DNA of 53,907 nucleotides from Pedobacter sp. ASV12. Its GTDB lineage: Bacteria > Bacteroidota > Bacteroidia > Sphingobacteriales > Sphingobacteriaceae. The notes under the pieces are model-generated. The model was not told where the DNA came from. It worked only from the letters and a program-made list of their open reading frames with translations, and searched no databases. How positions within the stretch are numbered: the first letter of the stretch is position 1; every line of letters starts with the position of its first letter. The stretch spans positions 1-53,907 of the forward strand of contig NZ_JAELUC010000021.1 of NCBI RefSeq assembly GCF_016429155.1, in the 5' to 3' direction. Position numbers and translations under genes: made by a program. Positions 24,801-32,187 of this stretch are shown in pieces.

Positions 24801-25086
24801 AGGTAACTATGCGTTGACTTCGTATGCCATCGAAAATGGTTCTTTCTTGCGTATTACCAACGTTACGCTGGGTTATACTTTGCCAAGCGAAATGCTTAAA
24901 AAAACTGGCTTTATTTCGAGGTTAAGGGTTTACGCCACCGTAAACAACCTTTACACGTTTACCAATTACACCGGTTACGATCCTGAGGCCAATACCCGCC
25001 GTTCAAATCCGTTAACGCCAGGCATCGACTATGCGGCTTATCCGCGCAGCAGGTTTGTTTTGGCAGGTTTAAACTTAACTTTCTAA
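21856..25086 (+). CDS. SusC/RagA-family TonB-dependent outer-membrane glycan transporter
   Basis: 1076 residues. Signal peptide (MKKVLLFFCVLAMGISLAKA), a carboxypeptidase-regulatory-like domain (about 23-105; ISGTVTDKANGSTLPGVGVM, DANGVFKL, VKYIGY), a plug domain (about 112-230; ALAGKLAGVTVTTTEGSPG, IRVRGGSSL, DVLKDVASTAIYGSRGANGV), then a long beta-barrel ending in FVLAGLNLTF. This is the SusC class, which imports glycan fragments across the outer membrane with a SusD lid and TonB energy. susD follows after 18 bp. Given the enzymes downstream, the likely cargo is pectic oligosaccharides. The start is supported by the signal peptide and by the promoter-like element 54 bp upstream. Confidence 0.95.
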   Translation: MKKVLLFFCVLAMGISLAKAQTRQISGTVTDKANGSTLPGVGVMIKGTKIATSTDANGVFKLAIPATGNTTLVVKYIGYNEKEVEVGDKKQVNVALEENATTLNEVVVNIGYGTVRKEALTGSVSSVTDKDLAGFPVGTAAEALAGKLAGVTVTTTEGSPGAEIQIRVRGGSSLTGDNSPLYIVDGIQVENALSVLSPNEIQSIDVLKDVASTAIYGSRGANGVVIITTKSGKNGKTIVSLEGYAGVRQIVNELKVMNPYEFVTYQYELYNNNTAQDVKDAFAKKYGTWDDLDIYKNIPNIDWQDKVFGRQAFSNTQILNLSGGTDKTTYNFTLNNMQEDGIMLESGFRRTFASFRFDHRISDKFRVGVNVRYSRQRVDGVGTSSTGSQGTNRLRNSVRYQPYSGGSDSGDLFDADYLATQLSNPISLAHQELKYDYRNDLISSGYVSYQILKNLNFRSTLGMNFTDRKTNGFNGPLSGLARNNAGLPAITLDNSNLQTFINTNTVNYRPNLGKDHSLDLLVGEELNKSDIKSNSSTIKWFPINISADEAFASIQKAEPPVGSVQDKPTSLISGSRQLSFFARASYGYLGKYLATLNFRRDGSSFFAKGKRWGNFPSAQLAWRASEEDFIKDLKWDWLSNLKVRASYGIAGNNRIGQDLFRTLFTANSTAGGYAASDGSVTTGLIAGSVLANPNITWEKNISGNLGFDIDLFKNRVSLALDLYDNRTKDLLLNANIPPINGYNTQQQNVGKTQNRGLEIQLNAQVVKTRDFTYNAGINFSFNKNKILELQNGVQSYVAQSGWVNSLADFKVEVGKPVGQFYGFVSDGRYTVDDFNYTQNTTTGVYTYTLKPGIANSRVLLGNKDPQPGDMKVKKLSSSSSMLIGDDDKTVLGTSQPKFTGGFNNQFAYKNFDLTVFMNFSVGNKVYNANKVEFTSQYNVKDNNLLAVMNDRWRNFDANGVKVTDPVQLTAMNANTTLWTPTTGNYALTSYAIENGSFLRITNVTLGYTLPSEMLKKTGFISRLRVYATVNNLYTFTNYTGYDPEANTRRSNPLTPGIDYAAYPRSRFVLAGLNLTF

Positions 25087-25104
25087 TCCTCAATACTTAC
25101 GACA

Positions 25105-26946
25105 ATGAAAAAAATTAAATATCAGATTGCTTTTTTAGTTGTAGCTATTGGAGCAATTACCCTTACCCCAAGCTGTAAAAAGGTGCTCGATTACGAATCG
25201 GATTCGTCATCATCAGAAGCCACGGTTTTTGAAAGCACTACCTATACCAATTCGGCTCTCATAGGTGTTTACAACAGGCTTTGTGGCGATAATGGCTATG
25301 GAAGCCGTATTTCGACCTTGTTTGGCGTGACCGCCGATGATTTCAAGACGTCTGGAAGCTATGCCTCGTCAGACAGGCGCGGCCTGAGCATGTACGGCGC
25401 CAGTTCAGACAATACCGATTTGATCAATCCGTTTGCCCAATTGTATTCGGGAATCGAAAGAGCCAATTTGTGCATCAAGTTTATTCCGGCTTCGACCATT
25501 TACCAAAGTGGTTCGGCCAGCGACCAGGCCTTAATGAAACGCTATTATGGCGAGGCTTTGGCCTTAAGGGCACAATTTTATTTCGAACTGATCCGCAACT
25601 GGGGCGATGTGCCTCAGCGTTTTGTGCCAGCCGCCTATGCCGATAACCTGTTTCCGGCCAATGCCGACAGGGACCAGACCTACGACCAGATTTTGGCCGA
25701 TTTGAAACAGGCCGAAGATTTGGTGCCATGGCGTTCGGCCGTTGCCGATTATGGCAGCTTTCGTTTTACCAAAGGAGCCATCAAAGGCCTCAGGGCCCGG
25801 ATTGCTTTGGCCAGGGGCGGCTATTCGTTGAGAAGTAAATCGCACTTGATGGAAAGAAACCCAGATTACCTGAAGTATTATCAAATGGCCTTAGACGAGT
25901 GCAAGGATATTATGGACAATCCAACACAGCATTCGCTTAATCCGGTTTATGAAAACGTATTTAAAACCTTGCACGGTACCCGAATGGACGATGCCCACGA
26001 ACTGATGTTTGAGGTGGCCGCTTTTGGTAGCAATGCTTCTACCGACAGTAAATTAGGCTATTACAATGGCATCCGTTTCAATGCGGCTTCAACCTATGGT
26101 TCGGGTGGTGGAGGTATGAATGCCATCCCTACTTATTTTTATGAGTTTGATCCGATAAAAGATTGTAGGAGGGACGTAACCATCGGGGTTTTCGAAATTA
26201 CCGCCAACTCGAAGAAACTCATCAACACGCTGAACAACTTTACCGATGCCAAGTTCAGGAAATCGTGGACGGCTTTTAATGGTTCTTCGTCATCGCAGAA
26301 TTTTGCCATCAACTGGCCATTGCTGCGCTTTGCCGATGTACTGCTGATGTATGCAGAGGCTGCTAATGAAGTCAATAATGGTCCAACCCCCGAAGCTATC
26401 GAGGCTTTGCAAAGAGTGCAAAAGAGAGCCTATGCAGGTTATGAAAATTCAATTCCGGCTACACCAACCGATAAGGCAGGGTTCTTTAATGCCATTGTTA
26501 AAGAGCGTTTATTGGAGTTTGGTGGCGAAGCCATGAGAAAATACGATTTAATCAGGTGGAACCTGATCGACAGCAAGTTTACAGAAACCCGCACCAAGTT
26601 GCGCCAGCTCATTAACGGCGAAGGGGCCTATGCCAACGTGCCTTTATATGTGTATGCCAAAGAATCGAATTATAACCTTACGCCAAGCGTTGCCGAAGTA
26701 GCCAGTTTAGATTTGTATGGCGGTGCACCAGCTACCGTTTTGTTTGCACCGGGTTTGGGTTCTTCTACGGCGCCAACAGGTTATACGCTCAAAAACTGGA
26801 GAAAAGCACTAACCGAAGATAATGCCGTTACCGGTATCTCTACAGGCTTTGCCACTTATTTCGAAGCGAACAAGAAAGAATTGTTCCCTTATCCGAAAAC
26901 AGCGCTGAACGAAAACCCGAACATGGTACAGAATTATGGTTATTAA
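25105..26946 (+). CDS. SusD/RagB-family nutrient-uptake lipoprotein
   Basis: 613 residues with a lipoprotein signal whose lipobox ends at Cys in LTPSCKK, so it should be anchored at the outer membrane. The SusD fold is recognisable from the TPR-like helices (GEALALRAQFYFELIRNWGD, KGLRARIALARGGYSLRSK) and the C-terminal blocks LRFADVLLMYAEAANEVNN and RLLEFGGEAMRKYDLIRWN. It forms the lid of the SusC transporter encoded just upstream and binds the incoming glycan. It follows susC by 18 bp and precedes the beta-helix lipoprotein by 19 bp, all in one operon. Confidence 0.95.
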   Translation: MKKIKYQIAFLVVAIGAITLTPSCKKVLDYESDSSSSEATVFESTTYTNSALIGVYNRLCGDNGYGSRISTLFGVTADDFKTSGSYASSDRRGLSMYGASSDNTDLINPFAQLYSGIERANLCIKFIPASTIYQSGSASDQALMKRYYGEALALRAQFYFELIRNWGDVPQRFVPAAYADNLFPANADRDQTYDQILADLKQAEDLVPWRSAVADYGSFRFTKGAIKGLRARIALARGGYSLRSKSHLMERNPDYLKYYQMALDECKDIMDNPTQHSLNPVYENVFKTLHGTRMDDAHELMFEVAAFGSNASTDSKLGYYNGIRFNAASTYGSGGGGMNAIPTYFYEFDPIKDCRRDVTIGVFEITANSKKLINTLNNFTDAKFRKSWTAFNGSSSSQNFAINWPLLRFADVLLMYAEAANEVNNGPTPEAIEALQRVQKRAYAGYENSIPATPTDKAGFFNAIVKERLLEFGGEAMRKYDLIRWNLIDSKFTETRTKLRQLINGEGAYANVPLYVYAKESNYNLTPSVAEVASLDLYGGAPATVLFAPGLGSSTAPTGYTLKNWRKALTEDNAVTGISTGFATYFEANKKELFPYPKTALNENPNMVQNYGY

Positions 26947-26965
26947 CGCTAAAAAATTAAATGCA

Positions 26966-28621
26966 ATGAAGACTTTTATCCATAAAACCAGCACTAAACT
27001 GTTGCTGTTGTTTGTAGCGGTTGTTTTGGTAGCCTCCTGCAAAAAGAACGAAAACGACAACCTGGGGCCTCAACGCTTGTTCAAAGCCAGCGATATTTCC
27101 ATCAGCGCAGGACAAACTTCGGCCAAGCTCAAATGGGCCGTTCCCCTGTTTGCTGCCGGAAAGCCCCTGACCTATACGGTCGATTTTTCTACCGACCAGA
27201 CTTTTGCAACCATTGCCTACACCAAAGTGGTTGATACGGCTGGCATTACCGTAACCGACGATAACATTTCGGTACGCGTGCCTTACTATGCCCGCATCAA
27301 GGCCAATGCCTATGCCGACCAACCTGAGTCGAAATATGTAATCAGTTCTTCGTTTACCTTAACGGGCATTCAATTGTTCGAAAACCCGGTACGCGAAAGT
27401 GAAATTAGAGAGACTTCCGTTACTTTGCGTTTCGCGGCCGATGCTACCTTAAGTAGCATCAAAGTAACTCCAGAGGGAGGTACGGCCATTACCGTAGCCT
27501 TAACCTCAACAGATATAACGGCTAAGCTCAAAAACATAACCGGATTAACTGGCAATGTTAAATATACAGCCGAGCTTTTCGCAGGTACCAAAAGCAAAGG
27601 TATTTTAACCTTTACCACCTTGCCGGTAACAACCTACAGCGTTAAACTTTCGCCTGGCGACGATTTGGCAGCAGCGATTACTTCGGCGGCCAATGGTGCC
27701 GTAATCGGATTGAACCCAGGTACCTATAACCTCACTACGCTAACTACTTTTATTACAGGGAAAACCATTACTTTGAAATCGACTTCCGGTACACCAAGCG
27801 ATACCAAAATCAACTTCAAGGAGTTTGATCTGGAAGGCACTGGAGCAGGCATTACCTTCTCTGGATTGGAATTGGACGGAACAACGGGCGCTGCGCTTTA
27901 CTTCCTAAACCTGATCGGTTCGCAGGCCAACAATGCTTCGGCTGCTACTTTTACCAATATAGTGGTTGATAATTGTATCGTACACGCGGCTACCACCGCA
28001 TTTTTGCGTGCCGATAGGGGCAGTGCGGCCAGGGATTTCAAAATTACAGGCATTACCGTCAACAACTCCATCGTGTATGATATGGGCGCCAATGGCTCGT
28101 CAAACTATTATACCTTCCACCTTAACAAATTGGAATTTACTACGCTAACCATTTCGAAATCTACTTTTTACAATGCCGGTCCAGGTTTGGTTACCGCAAG
28201 TACCACTTATGCAGGCGCTACCATTCCGGTGGTTAATATCAGCTATTCTACTTTTAACGGTTTTGGTGGCAATGCCAAATACGCCCTGTTGGATGCGAAT
28301 GCCAATCCGATCAGTTTTAGCCTGCAAAACAGCATTGTGGCCAACACCCCAAAATCTGGAACCGTAAATGCCGCAGCCATTAGATCTAGTGGTGCTGGTT
28401 CAACTTCGGTGTTTTCTTACAACAATACATTTGGTTTGTATAATGCCTTGACAGGGAATGTCGCTTTGACGTTCCCTGCAACGGTTACCCAAACCGGAAA
28501 CATAGCAATAGATTTGGGTTGGACTGCCGCCACCACAACTTTTGCCTTGCCGGTAGGTTCGCCGGTAAGAACGGCAAGCAGCACCAGCATCGCTCTGGGC
28601 GATCCTAGATGGACTTATTAA
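26966..28621 (+). CDS. Surface lipoprotein with fibronectin-III-like and right-handed beta-helix domains (DUF5123/DUF4957-like)
   Basis: 551 residues from ATG 26966, giving a lipoprotein signal (LLLFVAVVLVASCKKNEND). Two fibronectin-III-like modules (about 35-230; SAGQTSAKLKWAVP, ESEIRETSVTLRFA) are followed by a parallel beta-helix of the pectate-lyase-like type (about 235-545) that opens with LSPGDDLAAAITSAANGAVI and contains ladder-like repeats. It occupies the position of SusE/SusF-type surface glycan-binding proteins, just after susD. Related proteins in pectin loci are annotated DUF5123 or DUF4957. It may bind pectin or be a surface lyase; I could not identify a convincing set of catalytic residues. 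A terminator begins 11 bases after the stop. Confidence 0.82.
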   Translation: MKTFIHKTSTKLLLLFVAVVLVASCKKNENDNLGPQRLFKASDISISAGQTSAKLKWAVPLFAAGKPLTYTVDFSTDQTFATIAYTKVVDTAGITVTDDNISVRVPYYARIKANAYADQPESKYVISSSFTLTGIQLFENPVRESEIRETSVTLRFAADATLSSIKVTPEGGTAITVALTSTDITAKLKNITGLTGNVKYTAELFAGTKSKGILTFTTLPVTTYSVKLSPGDDLAAAITSAANGAVIGLNPGTYNLTTLTTFITGKTITLKSTSGTPSDTKINFKEFDLEGTGAGITFSGLELDGTTGAALYFLNLIGSQANNASAATFTNIVVDNCIVHAATTAFLRADRGSAARDFKITGITVNNSIVYDMGANGSSNYYTFHLNKLEFTTLTISKSTFYNAGPGLVTASTTYAGATIPVVNISYSTFNGFGGNAKYALLDANANPISFSLQNSIVANTPKSGTVNAAAIRSSGAGSTSVFSYNNTFGLYNALTGNVALTFPATVTQTGNIAIDLGWTAATTTFALPVGSPVRTASSTSIALGDPRWTY

Positions 28622-28631
28622 AATAAACAGA

Positions 28632-28659
28632 GATGGAGCTTTTGGGCTCCATCTTTTTT
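28632..28659 (+). terminator. Rho-independent terminator inside the pectin locus
   Basis: Stem GATGGAGC with GCTCCATC, 6-base loop TTTTGG, followed by six T. It starts 11 bases after the beta-helix lipoprotein stop, and the next gene starts 12 bases after the T tract. No new promoter is obvious between them, so downstream enzyme genes probably depend on partial read-through. Confidence 0.85.
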
Positions 28660-28670
28660 GCTCAACTATC

Positions 28671-29417
28671 ATGTATCTACAATCGTTAAAGTCTATTTTG
28701 TTGTTAACAGCCCTTGTTGGAGTTGCCACAATAACTGCTCAAAAAGCAAAGCCTGTATTGTACATCATCGGCGATTCGACAGCGGCCAACAAACAGCCTA
28801 AAGCTTTTCCAGAAACCGGCTGGGGCATGGAAATCGGGTCGTTTCTAACCGATGGCATTACAGTAGACAACCGGGCAGTAAATGGACGCAGCACCAAATC
28901 GTTCATTAACGAAAACAAATGGCAGGCCGTAGTCGACAAATTGCAACCCGGCGATTTTGTACTGATCGAGTTCGGGCACAACGACGAAAAAACCGACAAG
29001 CCCGAAGTAGGTACTACCTTGGCCGAATACAAAATCAATTTGATTAAATTTGTACAGGAAACGCAGGCTAAAAAGGCCAATCCAATACTGTTGACCCCAA
29101 TTATGCGCCGCAGTTTTAAAAATGGCGTTTTTAAAGATACCCATTTGGGCTATCCCGATGTAGTCAGAAAACTGGCCGATTCGTTGCACTTGCCCTTGAT
29201 CGACATGCAGCGCAAAACCGAAAAATTGATTGTGGGCCTGGGCGATGAACCCTCTAAAAAACTATTCAACTATGTAGAACCCGGCCATGTCAATTATCCA
29301 GAAGGCAAAAAAGACGATACCCATTTAAGTCCAGAAGGCGCAAAGATCATAGCGGGTTTGGTGGTTGAAGGAATCAGGGAAACTCACACCGATTTGATAA
29401 AATACCTTAAAAAGTAG
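28671..29417 (+). CDS. SGNH hydrolase, rhamnogalacturonan acetylesterase-like (CE12)
   Basis: 248 residues with an N-terminal signal (ending near TITAQ). SGNH blocks are all visible: block I nucleophile Ser in IIGDSTAAN, block II Gly in NGRSTKSF, block III Asn in FGHNDEKTDKP, and block V Asp-His in KDDTHLSPEGA. This pattern belongs to the rhamnogalacturonan acetylesterase branch, which removes acetyl groups from the rhamnogalacturonan-I backbone. It sits two bases before a paralogue of the same family. Substrate is inferred from family and locus. Confidence 0.9.
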   Translation: MYLQSLKSILLLTALVGVATITAQKAKPVLYIIGDSTAANKQPKAFPETGWGMEIGSFLTDGITVDNRAVNGRSTKSFINENKWQAVVDKLQPGDFVLIEFGHNDEKTDKPEVGTTLAEYKINLIKFVQETQAKKANPILLTPIMRRSFKNGVFKDTHLGYPDVVRKLADSLHLPLIDMQRKTEKLIVGLGDEPSKKLFNYVEPGHVNYPEGKKDDTHLSPEGAKIIAGLVVEGIRETHTDLIKYLKK

Positions 29418-29418
29418 C

Positions 29419-30195
29419 ATGAAACTCTTCTTTCAATTCACTTTGTCTGTTTTGGTTGTCGGCCTTTTATCTTTCGGGTCGGCTAAAAAGACCGTGCATA
29501 TTTACCTCATCGGCGATTCGACGGTGGCCGACTATAGCCTGGATTCGGGCTATATGGAGAAAAAATACCCTTTGAATGGCTGGGGGCAAGTGTTTCAGCC
29601 CTTCTTTAAAAAAGACAGCTTGGCAAAAGTTAAAAACCTAATCCATTCAGATAGCATTGTGGTGATCGATAAGGCCCGCGGAGGCCGAAGCACCCGAACT
29701 TTTTTTGAAGAAGGCCGTTGGGCCGAAGTATTTAAGGTGCTCCAAAAAGGCGATATGGTCATGATGCAGTTTGGCCATAACGATGCGGCGGTTGATAAGC
29801 CCGAACGTTATGTAAATATCACTGGTTACAAAGAGTACCTGCGTTTGTATGTAAACCAAACCCGCGAAAAAGGTGCCATACCTGTGCTTATTACCCCGGT
29901 TAATAGAAATTATCCCTGGAAAGATGGCAAATTGAGCAATGTACATGGCGAATATCCCAATGCGGTTAAAGAAGTGGCTCAAGAGCTCAACGTGAAATTA
30001 ATCGACCTGACCCAACTGTCTATCGATGCTTTCACAGCCAAAGGGCAAGCTTATGTCACGTCGAAATATTTTATGAATTTTGACAAGGGCCTGTATCCGG
30101 GCTACCCCGAAGGACAAAAAGACAATACGCATTTCCAGCGTGAAGGCGCTGTTGCCGTGGCACAACTGGTGTTTAATGCCCTAAAAAAACTATAA
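29419..30195 (+). CDS. Second SGNH hydrolase, rhamnogalacturonan acetylesterase-like (CE12)
   Basis: 258 residues with a signal peptide (FTLSVLVVGLLSFGSA). Nucleophile Ser in LIGDSTVADY, Gly in GGRSTRTFFEEG, Asn in FGHNDAAVDKPERY, and Asp-His in KDNTHFQREGA. It is the same family as the gene two bases upstream but clearly divergent, with an extra loop after block I (DSGYMEKKYPLNGWGQ). The pair may split acetyl positions or chain contexts between them. The ATG directly follows the previous stop, and the next gene starts one base after this stop. Confidence 0.9.
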   Translation: MKLFFQFTLSVLVVGLLSFGSAKKTVHIYLIGDSTVADYSLDSGYMEKKYPLNGWGQVFQPFFKKDSLAKVKNLIHSDSIVVIDKARGGRSTRTFFEEGRWAEVFKVLQKGDMVMMQFGHNDAAVDKPERYVNITGYKEYLRLYVNQTREKGAIPVLITPVNRNYPWKDGKLSNVHGEYPNAVKEVAQELNVKLIDLTQLSIDAFTAKGQAYVTSKYFMNFDKGLYPGYPEGQKDNTHFQREGAVAVAQLVFNALKKL

Positions 30196-30196
30196 A

Positions 30197-31147
30197 ATGA
30201 AGAAAATTCTGTTGTTATTTTTTTATTGCACTATAGCTGCCATTGCGCAGGCCCAAAAGTACGATTTTGTGGTGGCGCAAGATGGAAGCGGACAGTTCAA
30301 AACCGTACAGGAAGCGCTTAATGCTGTTCCAGATTTCAGAAAAGTAACAACAACCATTTTCATTAAGAACGGCGTTTACAAAGAGAAACTGAACCTCTCG
30401 CATTCCAAACAGTTTGTCAAGATAATTGGCGAAGATGTAGCCAAAACCATTTTGACTTTCGACGATTGGGCACAGCGCAAGAATAGTTTCGGCGAAGAAA
30501 AAGGAACGTCGGGTTCTTCCAGTTTTTACATTTACGGCCCCAATTTTTCGGCCGAAAATATCACTTTTCAAAACTCGGCCGGTCCGGTTGGCCAAGCAGT
30601 GGCCCTTTTTGTGGCGGGCGACAAAGCCAAATTCACCAATTGCCGCATGCTGGGCTTTCAAGATACCTTGTATACGTATGGTTATGGCAGCAGGCAATAT
30701 TACTACAAATGCTATATCGAAGGCACGGTCGATTTTATTTTTGGGGCCTCAACAGCCGTTTTCGACGATTGCGAGATCTTCTGCAAAAAAGCAGGCTATA
30801 TTACAGCCTCTTCTTCGCCCGATACCGTTAAATATGGCTATGTGTTCATGAACTGCCGTATAGTGGGCGATGCCCCTGAAAATTCCTATTTCCTGGGCCG
30901 CCCTTGGCGCCCCTATGCCAAAGCGGTATTCCTCAATTGCAATTTGGGCAAAATGATCAAAGCCGAAGGTTGGGACAACTGGGGCAAGGAAAGCAACCAG
31001 CAAACCGCCTATTATGCCGAATACAAAAGCACAGGTCCAGGCGCCAATCCTGCAGCTAGGGTAAAATGGTCGCACCAATTGGATGAAAAAACAGCAAAAG
31101 AATATACGCTAGAAAAAATATTAAATGGCTGGAACCCTAAGGAATAG
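30197..31147 (+). CDS. Pectinesterase (pectin methylesterase, CE8), first copy
   Basis: 316 residues, signal peptide ending AIAQAQ, then a right-handed beta-helix. Pectin methylesterase signatures: opening VAQDGSGQFKTVQEALNAVP, the Gln and first catalytic Asp in GFQDTLYTYG, the second catalytic Asp in GTVDFIFGAS, and the substrate-binding Arg in LGRPWRPYAKAV. It removes methyl esters from homogalacturonan, giving the polygalacturonate used by the GH28 and PL10 enzymes further on. A second CE8 gene follows after 85 bp that contain a heptad repeat. All key catalytic residues are present. Confidence 0.94.
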   Translation: MKKILLLFFYCTIAAIAQAQKYDFVVAQDGSGQFKTVQEALNAVPDFRKVTTTIFIKNGVYKEKLNLSHSKQFVKIIGEDVAKTILTFDDWAQRKNSFGEEKGTSGSSSFYIYGPNFSAENITFQNSAGPVGQAVALFVAGDKAKFTNCRMLGFQDTLYTYGYGSRQYYYKCYIEGTVDFIFGASTAVFDDCEIFCKKAGYITASSSPDTVKYGYVFMNCRIVGDAPENSYFLGRPWRPYAKAVFLNCNLGKMIKAEGWDNWGKESNQQTAYYAEYKSTGPGANPAARVKWSHQLDEKTAKEYTLEKILNGWNPKE

Positions 31148-31180
31148 CTTATTATCGATAGTCAACCATAACTACCACCC

Positions 31181-31229
31181 GAGAACTGTTAACCGAGAAC
31201 TGAAAACTGAGAACTGCCAACTGAAAACT
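31181..31229. repeat. Heptad tandem repeat just before the second pectinesterase gene
   Basis: Seven consecutive 7-mers in register: GAGAACT, GTTAACC, GAGAACT, GAAAACT, GAGAACT, GCCAACT, GAAAACT. The array ends three bases before the start codon at 31233, so it forms the leader of that gene. A similar AACT-based heptad is seen near 38624. Changes in copy number would alter the leader length. Confidence 0.85.
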
Positions 31230-31232
31230 GAT

Positions 31233-32180
31233 ATGAAATTATTTGCCACAATCTTATGCTTCCTCATTACGCTCTCGGTTCATGCCCAAAATTATCCCAA
31301 GTCCTTAACCGTGGCACAAGATGGCAGCGGCGATTACAAAACCATTCAGGAGGCCGTAAATGCCGTGCGCGATTTATCGGAAGTACAGGTTCCCATCTAT
31401 ATCAAAAACGGAATTTACCAAGAGAAACTGGTCATTCCTTCTCAGAAATCGAAGATTACATTAATTGGTGAAGACAAAGCCAAAACCATCATCACTTTCG
31501 ATGATTACTCGGGCAAAGGCAGCATCAACACTTACACCTCGCATACGGTTTTGGTACAAGGCAACGATTTCAGGGCCGAAAACATCACCTTTCAGAATGC
31601 GGCAGGCCCGGTGGGGCAGGCAGTGGCTTTGCATGTAGAAGCCGACCGGGTGGTTATCAAAAACTGTAACATTATAGGCAATCAGGATACGCTGTTCCCA
31701 TCGGCTGATGGCAGCAGACAGTATTACGTAGATTGTTATATTGAAGGCACTACCGATTTTATTTTTGGTGCAGCCACCGTTGTTTTTGAACGTTGCCACA
31801 TCCACAGCAAAAAGAATTCGTACATCACGGCAGCCTCAACTACGCAAGCGCAACCTTTTGGCTTTGTGTTTATCGATTGCAAACTAACCGCCGATCCTGC
31901 CTTTCAAAAGGTGTATTTAGGTCGCCCGTGGCGCCCTTACGCCAAAACGGTTTTCATCCGCACCGAAATGGGATCGCACATTATGCCCGAAGGTTGGCAT
32001 GTGTGGAACAACAACGAAAATCATAAAACCACCTTTTATGCCGAATATGGTTCTTATGGGTCAGGTTTTGTGAAAGAAAGCCGTGTCGACTGGTCTAAGC
32101 AGCTGAGCAAGAGCGAAGCCAAACGATATACCCTGAAAAATATTTTTGCAGGCTCCAGTACCTGGAACCCTTTGAAATAA
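31233..32180 (+). CDS. Pectinesterase (pectin methylesterase, CE8), second copy
   Basis: 315 residues from ATG 31233. A longer frame from 31125 exists but starts inside the previous gene and reads through the heptad repeat; the chosen start gives a proper signal peptide (MKLFATILCFLITLSVHAQ). Beta-helix esterase with VAQDGSGDYKTIQEAVNAV, catalytic Asp in GNQDTLFPSADG and in GTTDFIFGAA, and Arg in LGRPWRPYAKTV. It is paralogous to the preceding gene, with differences mainly in loops around the substrate groove, so the two may differ in attack pattern or preferred methylation. GH43 follows after 7 bp. Confidence 0.94.
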   Translation: MKLFATILCFLITLSVHAQNYPKSLTVAQDGSGDYKTIQEAVNAVRDLSEVQVPIYIKNGIYQEKLVIPSQKSKITLIGEDKAKTIITFDDYSGKGSINTYTSHTVLVQGNDFRAENITFQNAAGPVGQAVALHVEADRVVIKNCNIIGNQDTLFPSADGSRQYYVDCYIEGTTDFIFGAATVVFERCHIHSKKNSYITAASTTQAQPFGFVFIDCKLTADPAFQKVYLGRPWRPYAKTVFIRTEMGSHIMPEGWHVWNNNENHKTTFYAEYGSYGSGFVKESRVDWSKQLSKSEAKRYTLKNIFAGSSTWNPLK

Positions 32181-32187
32181 CAAACAC

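Noticed and set aside
31125..31232. Longer N-terminus for the second pectinesterase
   Set aside because: It starts inside the previous gene and translates the heptad repeat, ahead of a clear signal peptide beginning at 31233.
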